Assembly: GCA_937871435.1 (NCBI GenBank) | Contig: CALMQM010000088.1 | Coordinates: 1-33,803 of the forward strand | Origin: an uncultured Bacteroidota bacterium | GTDB lineage: Bacteria; Bacteroidota; Bacteroidia; AKYH767-A; 2013-40CM-41-45 | Direction: 5' to 3' | DNA length: 33,803 bases | Shown: piece after piece, positions 9,982-17,496 of the stretch | Layout of the letters: each line of letters opens with the position of its first letter | Numbering within the stretch: the first letter of the stretch is position 1 | Translations under genes and position numbers: made by a program | The notes under the pieces: model-generated | What the model saw: only the letters and a program-made list of their open reading frames with translations | The model's database searches: none | What the model was told of the DNA's origin: nothing

Positions 9982-10010
9982 ATACCAAATGGTATTTTAC
10001 CAAGAGGTAT
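9982..10010. promoter_or_regulatory. Tandem TACC-N4-GGTA palindromes (candidate operator)
   Basis: Two adjacent dyads share the form TACC-N4-GGTA: atacc/ggtat at 9982-9995 and tacc/ggta at 9998-10009. They are ~235-260 bp upstream of katG and follow the terminator of the preceding gene, so katG is the only nearby gene they could serve. The distance is long for a simple operator. Confidence 0.35.
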
Positions 10011-10138
10011 AAAATATAGATTAGTGAATTGTTTTAAATCCGGGATGAACAATGAGCAAGGTGTGCCTTAGCATGATGTTCCGGATACTGAATCTTGATA
10101 CAAATCAGGAGCTCACAGTCTCCGCAACCTGATTAGAA

Positions 10139-10175
10139 AATAAAAAAAGGACTACCTTATAAGCGGTAGTCCTTT
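10139..10175 (-). terminator. Rho-independent terminator of the 797-aa propeller protein gene
   Basis: The arms aaaggactacc (10146-10156) and ggtagtccttt (10165-10175) are perfect 11-bp complements around an eight-base loop. On the minus strand the stem runs into a T-tract (plus-strand A's at 10142-10148). It sits about 20 bp after the stop codon at 10197. Confidence 0.9.
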
Positions 10176-10196
10176 AAAATAAATTTGATGCTGAAC

Positions 10197-12590
10197 TTAC
10201 TTTGTGGTTACCAGAACATTTCTTCGTTCAAGGAATTGATGATCTGTTGAAAATATAGAAACAACAAATGCACCTTGCGGAAGCGTGATTTTTTTTGTTT
10301 GATTGGCATTTACGAGAATGTTGTCATAAATCAAATGCCCGGAAATATCCGTGACGGTGTATAGATAATCTTGTTTCTGCGGACCAATGCTAAATTCCCC
10401 GGTTGTTGGATTCGGGAAAATGCTGACCTGACTGTTTTCAAGAGCTTGTATTCCGTCACACACGTCAAACACAATTGTGATCGAATCATTTCCCACGAGT
10501 CCGTTCCCATCAGTAACAGTAACTCCGGTAATGATCGTAGTGGGAGTTGCGGAAGTTACCCGGATGGATTGGTTCAAAGAACCATTTGTCCAGAGATAAT
10601 TCTGATAATTGCCGGCATCCAGTACAATGGTATCTCCGATACATACTGTTGTGTCGTTGCCAAGATGATAAGAAAGTTGAAGTGAGTCATAATAAGCAGT
10701 GAAGACAGTATCATTCACCGGTGTAGTAAATGTTTGTGACAAAGAACCGCCATTGTCCCAATGTGTGAATACCATATTGGTAGTGCCATAGAGTTGTGAG
10801 TTCGGAGCACTGACCATTCGGTACATGCCTTCTACACTTGGAACAGAATATGGAGTTGTGAATGGTTGTCCATCTAACAACAGAGTGAGTCCGGATGGTT
10901 GTGAGTTGAGTGTGAGTTGTGAAACACGAGGATACAGATCGACAAAGGCAGAGTCAACCAATCCGTCATGGTCATGAACAATCAGATACAATCGATAAAA
11001 AACATTCGTTGATTTTTCCCCGACATTGCCAATGGTAAATGTTCCTGAACTGACATTCTGATCGGCTGTAGGTCCCGGATGCACATGTGTATCGTGATGA
11101 AATACTACAAGCCAATGATAGCCTGTATCGGGTAACATTCCATCTTCAGGATCATTGGCTGAGCCATGAAAATGAATGACATCACCGGCTGTATAAAAGG
11201 AATTCGCGAGTGGTGTATCAATGACAGCAACCGGCGGTTGGTTGCTGGTGACAGACAAATGCGCATCGTTACTCACTGTGTTACCAAAGCCGTTCGTAAC
11301 AGTAACATGGTAATAACCGCTGTCGGTAAATGCTACAGAGGGAATCGTATAGGAGTCAGCATTTGCTCCTGAAATAAGAGAAGCGTCTTTGTACCATTGA
11401 TAATTCAGTGTCGCGGCCCCGCTTGCTGTGACTGAGAAAGTAACCGGGAAGCCTGTGGAAATTAACTGGCTCAGCGGTTGATTGACAATCACAGGAGACT
11501 GAACAGAGGTGTAAGCAATTTTGTAGAGTGCTTCGTTGTTCCTCGAAAGGAAGTACAGATTGCCATCAAGTCCGGTCATGAGAGCAACGGAATAATTTGC
11601 GATACCAGAAGCAAAGTTTGACCATGTTGGGGAACCATTCAGATCAAACATGTTGATCCAGTTACCGCAGTAATCGATGTAAAAATAATGATCGAGGTAG
11701 GCAGCAGGATAATTCGTTGTATCCGGATTGAAAAATGTTCCGCCTGTAATGGCGCAACCCTGGCCCGGATTGACTCCATGCAGGTAATCAAAATAAGGAT
11801 TCACATAAGCGGGATTGCTGCTCATTCCTTCCGCAGCAGGCCAACCGTAATTTCCACCTCCGGATGTAATATCATTGATTTCTTCCCATGTAACTTCGCC
11901 TACATCATCAACAAACAATCTTCCTGTACCGGGCTGAAATGCGAAGGTGAATGGATTGCGTAATCCGTAAGCCCACACATGATCTCTTTTACCTGGTCCG
12001 GGAATCGGATTGTCGACGGGAACGGAACCATCCGAATTGATTCGAAGAATTTTTCCGAGATAGCTGTCTATGTCTTGCGATTTGTATGATCTGCCGTTTT
12101 CACCTGTTGCGATGTACAGTTTTCCATCCGGTCCGAATCCAAGGTGTCCGCCGCCATGATAATTCGCGATCAGAGAATCGAGATCAATGATTACAACTTC
12201 ACTTCCCGGTACCACTGTATCACCGCTGGCCGTAAAACGACTGACTCTGTTGAATGCTCCACTGGGTACAGTATAACACAGGTATACGTATTGGTTATTG
12301 ACAAAATCAGGATCTACTGCAACACCCAGGAGACCTCTTTCACCATCTACATTTACATTCAGGGTTATAAAAGGCTGGGTCAATAAGGTGTCATGCTTGA
12401 CAACATGCAATGTTCCCCACTGAGTAGCCACAAGGAAACGGCCATCCGGCGTCTGCGCCATAGTGGTGGGAGCTGTTATTCCGGGAGCAACAAGCACCTG
12501 ATTGAATCCGGGTGGAAGGGTCTGAGCAGAACAATAAACAGCAGAAAATATCAGGATCAGAAATTTGATCGGGAATAATTTATGTATCAT
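10197..12590 (-). CDS. Secreted glucose/sorbosone dehydrogenase-like beta-propeller protein with Ig-like modules and T9SS sorting domain
   Basis: The protein has 797 residues. The signal peptide (1-23) ends in YCSAQ. Residues about 25-365 form a six-bladed GSDH/PQQ-dependent aldose-dehydrogenase-type propeller. Supporting motifs are RGLLGVAVDPDF, YHGGGHLGFGPDGKLYIATGENG (H145 in the position of the family catalytic histidine) and VWAYGLRNPFTFAF (the Arg-Asn pair near PQQ in the soluble enzymes). An Ig-like domain follows (about 367-445, NYQWYKDASLISG), then a PKD-like segment (450-555), a Listeria-repeat-like beta segment (558-635, NSQPSGLTLLLDGQPF), another Ig-type stretch with Cys (640-705), and a T9SS type A sorting domain (about 720-797, with FPNPTTGEF). 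The predicted role is a surface-attached or secreted sugar-oxidising or sugar-binding protein. No PQQ synthesis genes are nearby. A homologue lies at 15593-17428. Confidence 0.88.
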   Translation of the reverse strand: MIHKLFPIKFLILIFSAVYCSAQTLPPGFNQVLVAPGITAPTTMAQTPDGRFLVATQWGTLHVVKHDTLLTQPFITLNVNVDGERGLLGVAVDPDFVNNQYVYLCYTVPSGAFNRVSRFTASGDTVVPGSEVVIIDLDSLIANYHGGGHLGFGPDGKLYIATGENGRSYKSQDIDSYLGKILRINSDGSVPVDNPIPGPGKRDHVWAYGLRNPFTFAFQPGTGRLFVDDVGEVTWEEINDITSGGGNYGWPAAEGMSSNPAYVNPYFDYLHGVNPGQGCAITGGTFFNPDTTNYPAAYLDHYFYIDYCGNWINMFDLNGSPTWSNFASGIANYSVALMTGLDGNLYFLSRNNEALYKIAYTSVQSPVIVNQPLSQLISTGFPVTFSVTASGAATLNYQWYKDASLISGANADSYTIPSVAFTDSGYYHVTVTNGFGNTVSNDAHLSVTSNQPPVAVIDTPLANSFYTAGDVIHFHGSANDPEDGMLPDTGYHWLVVFHHDTHVHPGPTADQNVSSGTFTIGNVGEKSTNVFYRLYLIVHDHDGLVDSAFVDLYPRVSQLTLNSQPSGLTLLLDGQPFTTPYSVPSVEGMYRMVSAPNSQLYGTTNMVFTHWDNGGSLSQTFTTPVNDTVFTAYYDSLQLSYHLGNDTTVCIGDTIVLDAGNYQNYLWTNGSLNQSIRVTSATPTTIITGVTVTDGNGLVGNDSITIVFDVCDGIQALENSQVSIFPNPTTGEFSIGPQKQDYLYTVTDISGHLIYDNILVNANQTKKITLPQGAFVVSIFSTDHQFLERRNVLVTTK

Positions 12591-12869
12591 GGAAAGGAAT
12601 GTAGTCTGTGGAAATGTTATTTTTTCGCAGGTAATAATTGAAAAATTGCCCTTGGTTTTTACAGTGAGCTGATGGGTAAACAGGGAATTTGCGAACCAAG
12701 AAAGGAAGAAATTTTGTAGCTCAAATGAGGGATTTCAGGAGCTATAATTGGTTTTCGGATTGAAAGAATTTTTAAGGTTTCAGTCTGAGCATTTGGTTAA
12801 AAAAGATTACAAAAAATTAACATTGGTCTGGTTATCGAAGAATTGATACGGAAGGAGCAAGGATGATAT

Positions 12870-13592
12870 TTACTTTACCTTAGAAAAAATGGCACATTCA
12901 AAGGCGTCCACAAATCCGAGATTCCGATAGAAGTTATGCGCGTAGGCATTGCTGAAAACCTGTAGTGAAACATGTTCGCCTGCCTGTCGACCCGCTTGTT
13001 GAATAGCACTTGCCATCACGGAAGTACTGATTCCTTTGTTACGTTCTTCCGCAAGTGTTGCTACCGCGTAGATTCCGATACAGTTTTTTGTTCGTACTGT
13101 CAGACACACACCTACAGGTTGATTTTCCCTATATGCAATCCAAAATGATTGTGCGGGGTCCTGAATATTTTTCATGTTGTATCCTTGGATCCAGGGATGC
13201 CATTCATTGTATTCTGTATCACTTTCATTGAATCCTCTCACCTGAACACGGCTAAATTCTTCCATGTCTTCCGTAGTTTCAACTTTTTTACAGGAAATGT
13301 CAAGGTTGATTTTCCACGCTACCTGATGTTCCGGTAAAATCATATAACTGAGTGTTCCCATTTGAGAATACGATTCAGGAAGTTTTTTACAGTCTACACA
13401 TTCATCGGGGATGTAGATTTTATATGAATCCGGTAAAGAATAAATGTTTTCGGGAGAATGGAGAAAAATAATATTGAAAAATTCTTTTTCACTGTGAATC
13501 AAATCTGCATCGGGATACGAATCCAGTATTCCGCGATGATGACTCAGGAAATACAAATGATTGTCAAGGAGGCAGTGTGTGTCAATGTGCAT
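12870..13592 (-). CDS. GNAT-family N-acetyltransferase
   Basis: The protein has 240 residues. The C-terminal half (about 105-235) is a GNAT fold: a strand ending GVCLTVRTKNCIGIYAVATLAEERNKGISTSVM contains the acetyl-CoA pyrophosphate-binding signature (E-R-N-K-G-I/S). It is followed by the helix QAGRQAGEHVSLQVF and the typical closing segment AHNFYRNLGFVDAFE. The N-terminal half (1-100) is a separate, poorly conserved domain with a CVDC pair, as in two-domain GNAT proteins that acetylate small molecules or proteins. The substrate is not predictable. There is no signal peptide, so it is cytoplasmic. It is transcribed divergently from the secreted protein gene at 13790, across a gap containing a large palindrome. 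Confidence 0.85.
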   Translation of the reverse strand: MHIDTHCLLDNHLYFLSHHRGILDSYPDADLIHSEKEFFNIIFLHSPENIYSLPDSYKIYIPDECVDCKKLPESYSQMGTLSYMILPEHQVAWKINLDISCKKVETTEDMEEFSRVQVRGFNESDTEYNEWHPWIQGYNMKNIQDPAQSFWIAYRENQPVGVCLTVRTKNCIGIYAVATLAEERNKGISTSVMASAIQQAGRQAGEHVSLQVFSNAYAHNFYRNLGFVDAFECAIFSKVK

Positions 13593-13658
13593 GAAGAAAA
13601 TATCTGATCATAAAGGTACAGGAAATTGGGGAAAAATGACAATAGCTTTTTCATTCCA

Positions 13659-13679
13659 AAAGATGAATGATTCATCTTT
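13659..13679. promoter_or_regulatory. Perfect 21-bp palindrome in the divergent intergenic region
   Basis: Arms aaagatgaat (13659-13668) and attcatcttt (13670-13679) are exact complements around a single central base. It lies 67 bp upstream of the acetyltransferase start and 110 bp upstream of the divergent secreted-protein gene. Such a dyad typically binds a homodimeric regulator, and it directly precedes the DnaA-box-like cluster. The symmetry is certain. The role is inferred. Confidence 0.6.
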
Positions 13680-13682
13680 GAT

Positions 13683-13712
13683 TAATCCACAGGCTTATTC
13701 ACAGGATTCACA
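13683..13712 (+). other. Cluster of DnaA-box-like 9-mers
   Basis: Three same-direction 9-mers occur within 30 bp: taatccaca (13683-13691, one mismatch to TTATCCACA), ttattcaca (13695-13703, fits the relaxed consensus TTATNCACA) and ggattcaca (13704-13712, two mismatches). They lie at the point where gene orientation switches from all-minus to mostly plus. This could be a replication-origin or DnaA-regulated site, or chance. The adjacent genes are not ones typically linked to origins. Confidence 0.35.
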
Positions 13713-13789
13713 CAAAGATTGGAAGTTTTCACGGAAATTCTATTGTGAAAATTGTTAATTTCCTACATTCAGCGCTCAATCTTTCTGTC

Positions 13790-15397
13790 ATGATCCGATA
13801 TAGAAAATATCTACTCTTTTCATTCTTCACTTTATTGCTGATTGGAATTTGTAACGGACAACTTGTTTCCAATGTGCTGACATTTGACAGCACAAATTCA
13901 AAATTTACAAGCATAGAAAATGACGGATCCGGAGCTTTCTATTTCAGTGGTTATGTACGGCCATTTGTTACGGGAACTTCAGATTTTGGTAACCTGTCCT
14001 ATCAGGGATATTGGTACGAAGATGGCCTGAGTTGCAAAGCACAAATTTCCGGACTGCTTGACTGGATGACGGTATCCGGGAATTCAAATGGTTTGGAGGA
14101 TTGCAAACAGATCAAACATAGCGGCTCCTCTGTGTACAGTTGTGGAAAATTTGTTTCCAGTTCAAGTTCTTTATTCGTCAACTCTGTAAATCATACTTAT
14201 CCTTATGGCTGTTGTCATGGTGGATATGTACTGAAACAAACAGATCTGGGTGGCTTTGAATGGATCTTTCCATTGGATGCATATGCGTTGGATCTGGATG
14301 TTGACAATCAGGGAAATGTTTACGTTGTTTCTGAAAAAAGTCTGAAAAAAATTTCTTCTTCGGGAACGGAATTATGGGATGTTGATCTGACCTCTGTCAA
14401 TGATGCAAAAATTCTGGTCCGTAGCGATACCGTTTACATCAGTGCCATGTTTCAGTCTTTTTTAATACTGGGCGGAACTCCACTGGAGCCATTGGGTGCT
14501 GCAAATGATGTTGATGTTTTCTTCGCACGGTTTACCGGTTCAGGTTCGTTCATTTCGGTGACGCAAATCGGTAGTCCGGGTACTGATCTGTTTCATGATA
14601 TCGCTTTTGACACGAACAATAATTTATGGATTTCAGGCGAATGCCCTGACAGTGCTTACTTCGGAGGACAGTCTATCTGTGGTTCAGGCAGCAGGATTTA
14701 TTTTCTTCAACTGAATTCTTTACTTCAGATTCAGCGATGTGAAGTTGTGCAGGTAGATAGCCTCATACATTTTCCGGTTATTACAGGAGAGATGATTTTT
14801 AATTATTATAATGAACGTATCGCTGTGATGAATGTGAGTAATGCTTTGATCATTCAGAATGATACCATTCACATCAATATCGGAGGAGGATATGAGGGAA
14901 CTGCTATTCTGGTTAAATGGGATAATAGCGGAGCAATAGTATGGGCTCTTCCCTTGGCAATGTCACTTACCCAGACAACAAATGCTGCCTGGGTGAGTGC
15001 TCATTTGTTGCTGGATACAAATCAGGATATTTTTCTTGCCGGGCAGATGAGAGAAGCGTGTACACTTGATGGGATTAGTTACAATGCAGGGCATTATTAC
15101 TGCGCATATTTTGCGGAACTTCATGATACTACAGTAGTGAATTCTGTTTTTCATCCGCAGAATTCTATTCATGTTCGGTGCACAAATCCTGTTACATCGC
15201 AGGCCAGGATATTTTTTGACAGGGAATTCAGCGGAGATTGCAGAGTATTCAATAGTTCGGGAGCTCTTGTATTTAGCAGAACACTGAATCATTCCAGAGA
15301 ATTGTTTGTTCCAACAGAAACCTGGGAAAGCGGAGTGTACATTGTTCAAAACACAGACGGTGTAACATCGGTTTATTCTAAACTGATCAAAATGTAA
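13790..15397 (+). CDS. Secreted repeat (SBBP/propeller-like) protein with T9SS sorting domain
   Basis: The protein has 535 residues from the ATG at 13790. The frame is open from a GTG at 13745, but the ATG puts the signal peptide (MIRYRKYLLFSFFTLLLIGICNGQ) at the N-terminus and is preferred. The body (about 25-440) consists of repeated beta segments typical of SBBP-type or propeller-like Bacteroidota proteins: DNQGNVYVVSE, ARFTGSGSFISVTQIGSPGTDLFHDIAFDTNNNLWISG and DTNQDIFLAGQM. The last ~80 residues are a T9SS sorting domain (CRVFNSSGALVFS, ESGVYIVQ, terminal SKLIKM). It is therefore a secreted or surface-attached protein with a possible binding role. It sits upstream of the GSDH-like gene in the same direction with a 195-bp gap, probably as a separate transcript. 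Confidence 0.82.
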   Translation: MIRYRKYLLFSFFTLLLIGICNGQLVSNVLTFDSTNSKFTSIENDGSGAFYFSGYVRPFVTGTSDFGNLSYQGYWYEDGLSCKAQISGLLDWMTVSGNSNGLEDCKQIKHSGSSVYSCGKFVSSSSSLFVNSVNHTYPYGCCHGGYVLKQTDLGGFEWIFPLDAYALDLDVDNQGNVYVVSEKSLKKISSSGTELWDVDLTSVNDAKILVRSDTVYISAMFQSFLILGGTPLEPLGAANDVDVFFARFTGSGSFISVTQIGSPGTDLFHDIAFDTNNNLWISGECPDSAYFGGQSICGSGSRIYFLQLNSLLQIQRCEVVQVDSLIHFPVITGEMIFNYYNERIAVMNVSNALIIQNDTIHINIGGGYEGTAILVKWDNSGAIVWALPLAMSLTQTTNAAWVSAHLLLDTNQDIFLAGQMREACTLDGISYNAGHYYCAYFAELHDTTVVNSVFHPQNSIHVRCTNPVTSQARIFFDREFSGDCRVFNSSGALVFSRTLNHSRELFVPTETWESGVYIVQNTDGVTSVYSKLIKM

Positions 15398-15441
15398 TTT
15401 ATCTGATCAGATACGAATAATTGTTTTTGAAGAAGGATGAG

Positions 15442-15480
15442 AAAAGTGATTCTCTACTTTTAATTCACTTGAACTTTTTT
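15442..15480 (+). terminator. Weak candidate terminator
   Basis: Two alternative stems are possible after the stop at 15397: aaaagt/actttt (15442-15461) or aagtga/tcactt (15444-15470). The second is followed four bases later by a run of six or more T. The stems are short and AT-rich, so confidence is low. Confidence 0.3.
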
Positions 15481-15542
15481 AAGAATAAATACTGTAAGTC
15501 TCAGGCAAAGCAGGCAATTGATAGTTAAATAGTCTGAACAGA

Positions 15543-15580
15543 TTTGTTTCATTTAAGAATTCATTTACATTTCGAATTCT
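15543..15580 (+). promoter_or_regulatory. Candidate promoter embedded in an inverted repeat
   Basis: TTTG at 15543-15546 and TACATTTC at 15566-15573 are separated by 19 bp, close to the Bacteroidota promoter pattern TTTG-N19-TAnnTTTG (one mismatch). The -7 box lies in the 11-bp spacer of a perfect inverted repeat agaattc (15556-15562) / gaattct (15574-15580). A dimeric regulator bound there would cover the promoter. A weak agggaa ribosome-binding sequence follows, before the ATG at 15593. Confidence 0.5.
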
Positions 15581-15592
15581 AAAAGGGAACAT

Positions 15593-17428
15593 ATGAAAAG
15601 AATCTTACTCGGACTTTTACTTTGTGTTTTTTATCAGGGCTACTCTCAGCTGAGTCTTGCGCCATTTGCAAGTGGAATCACCAATCTTGTTGACATAGCA
15701 TCATGTGGTGACCAGCGAATATTTCTTGTTCAAAGAAGTGGAGTCATTCTCATCGCCGATTCAAATGGTACGATGCATTCAACTCCTTTTCTGGATATTC
15801 AAAGCAGAGTACATGCAACAGGTCTGGAACCCGGATTGTTGAGTATGACTTTTGCTCCCGATTTTAAACAGTCAGGAGTATTTTATGTGTATTACACACA
15901 AATCAACACTTATCACAACATCATCACTCGCTTTCGGGTATCAGCTGATCCGGATGTGGCGGATACAAGTTCAGAACAAATCATCATTGACGTATCTACT
16001 ACTACCACTCATTTGGGAGGTGATATGGCATTTGGGAAAGATGGATATCTCTACATCGGTTTGGGGGATGGAGGAGGAGAAGGAGATCCATCCAATCACG
16101 CTCAGGATTCTACTTTATTGTTGGGGAAATTCCTCAGACTGGATGTGAGTGATGTTGCGCACGCAGGATATACAGTACCGGCTACCAATCCATTCTTAGG
16201 CTCTGCGTTCAGAGATGAAATCTGGTCAGTAGGATTCCGTAATCCCTGGCGTTGGAGTTTCGACAGATTGACTCATGACATGTGGATAGGAGATGTCGGT
16301 CAGGGGGTGCGGGAAGAAGTAGATTTTGAACCAAGCTGGAACAGAGGAGGAAAAAATTATGGCTGGCGTTGTTACGAAGGAACACAGACGTATAACACAT
16401 CGAATTGTGCATCTGCTTCAGATTATCAGCAACCAGTTTTTGAATATCCACATGGAGGAGCGTGTTCAGTTACGGGTGGATTTCGGTACAGAGGATCATC
16501 TTACTCATCCATCTTTGGAAAATACTTTTTCTCAGATTGGTGTAATACTTCCATCCGGACATTGGTGAAAAACGGATCAGTTGTTACAGACAGCAGCTAT
16601 GGTTCCATGGGAATCAGTTCAGGTCCGGTATGTTTTGGAGAAGATCAGTGGGGTGATTTACTTGTAGGAACTTACAATGGTACTGTCTATCGTTTGGTGG
16701 ATCTGAGTGCTCATCATGTTGCTTGGATCTGGGATGAAGACAGTATGCATGTGTGTTTACAAAGCAATACTGTGCTTCAGACTCCTGCAGGTCCGGGTTT
16801 CCATTATCAGTGGTACATGGATGGAGTTGCTGTCGGAAACGATACGAATATTTTGCAGGTGAATACAGCAGCGAATTATTCGGTAGATGTTCAGAATGCT
16901 TTCGGGATAACCGAGAGTTCAACTACAGTTGCTGTAGATTTTGTTACAGTTCCAACAGTATCCATTGCCGGACTGGACACAGTTTATTGTGTTGCACACG
17001 CCCCGGTTACTGTTTTGCCCTCACCTTTGGGTGGTGTGTTTAAAATTGACGGAGTTGTTCAGGCGATTCCTCAATTTGACCCTGCAGCATTGGGGATAGG
17101 AAATCATTTTGTTGAGTACACGTATACAACAAATTATGGTTGTACGAACAGCACCTTAATGAATGTACGTGTAACTGCGTGTCTGAATACCGGATCCATT
17201 GATCCGGAAAACAAACTTGTATTTCCTGTTCCTGCCAGGGATAGATTGATTATTGCTGATGCAGGTGAAATCACTTGTTTCGATTTGTCAGGAAGAATTT
17301 TGACATTGCCTTGTATCGCTGAATCGGACAAGACTACATTGGATACAAGAGAACTTTCACCTGGTATTTATTTTTGCAGAATAAAAAAGCATGGGACCAC
17401 TTATATAGTTAAATGGATAAAAGAGTAA
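15593..17428 (+). CDS. Secreted glucose/sorbosone dehydrogenase-like beta-propeller protein with T9SS sorting domain
   Basis: The protein has 611 residues. The signal peptide (1-19) ends in YSQ. The propeller (about 20-370) carries GSDH/PQQ-dependent dehydrogenase motifs: PGLLSMTFAPDF, THLGGDMAFGKDGYLYIGLGDGGGEGD (H140 in the catalytic-histidine position) and IWSVGFRNPWRWSFD. It also has the CSVTGGFRYRG and YFFSDWC segments found in the secreted HHIP-like and yliI-like branch. An Ig-like domain follows (about 394-446, YQWYMDGVAVGNDT), then a second beta domain (453-530) and a T9SS sorting domain (536-611, FPVPARDRLII, SPGIYFCRI). It is a shorter paralogue of the protein at 10197-12590. It presumably oxidises or binds a sugar or sugar-alcohol at the cell surface. 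Enzymatic activity is not proven by motifs alone. Confidence 0.9.
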   Translation: MKRILLGLLLCVFYQGYSQLSLAPFASGITNLVDIASCGDQRIFLVQRSGVILIADSNGTMHSTPFLDIQSRVHATGLEPGLLSMTFAPDFKQSGVFYVYYTQINTYHNIITRFRVSADPDVADTSSEQIIIDVSTTTTHLGGDMAFGKDGYLYIGLGDGGGEGDPSNHAQDSTLLLGKFLRLDVSDVAHAGYTVPATNPFLGSAFRDEIWSVGFRNPWRWSFDRLTHDMWIGDVGQGVREEVDFEPSWNRGGKNYGWRCYEGTQTYNTSNCASASDYQQPVFEYPHGGACSVTGGFRYRGSSYSSIFGKYFFSDWCNTSIRTLVKNGSVVTDSSYGSMGISSGPVCFGEDQWGDLLVGTYNGTVYRLVDLSAHHVAWIWDEDSMHVCLQSNTVLQTPAGPGFHYQWYMDGVAVGNDTNILQVNTAANYSVDVQNAFGITESSTTVAVDFVTVPTVSIAGLDTVYCVAHAPVTVLPSPLGGVFKIDGVVQAIPQFDPAALGIGNHFVEYTYTTNYGCTNSTLMNVRVTACLNTGSIDPENKLVFPVPARDRLIIADAGEITCFDLSGRILTLPCIAESDKTTLDTRELSPGIYFCRIKKHGTTYIVKWIKE

Positions 17429-17442
17429 AGCTATACAATCAT

Positions 17443-17484
17443 AAAAAAAGCTCACATGCAGAATTGAGCATGTGAGCTTTTAAT
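17443..17484. terminator. Bidirectional rho-independent terminator between convergent genes
   Basis: The arms aaaagctcacatgc (17446-17459) and gcatgtgagctttt (17468-17481) are perfect 14-bp complements around an eight-base loop. A-rich sequence on the left and T-rich on the right give U-tracts in both directions. It lies between the stop at 17428 (plus) and the stop at 17497 (minus), so it serves both genes. Confidence 0.95.
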
Positions 17485-17496
17485 TTATTAAGATGT

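Noticed and set aside
13745..13789. GTG start for the T9SS protein at 13745
   Set aside because: It would add 15 residues before a good signal peptide, and the ATG at 13790 gives a normal secreted-protein N-terminus.
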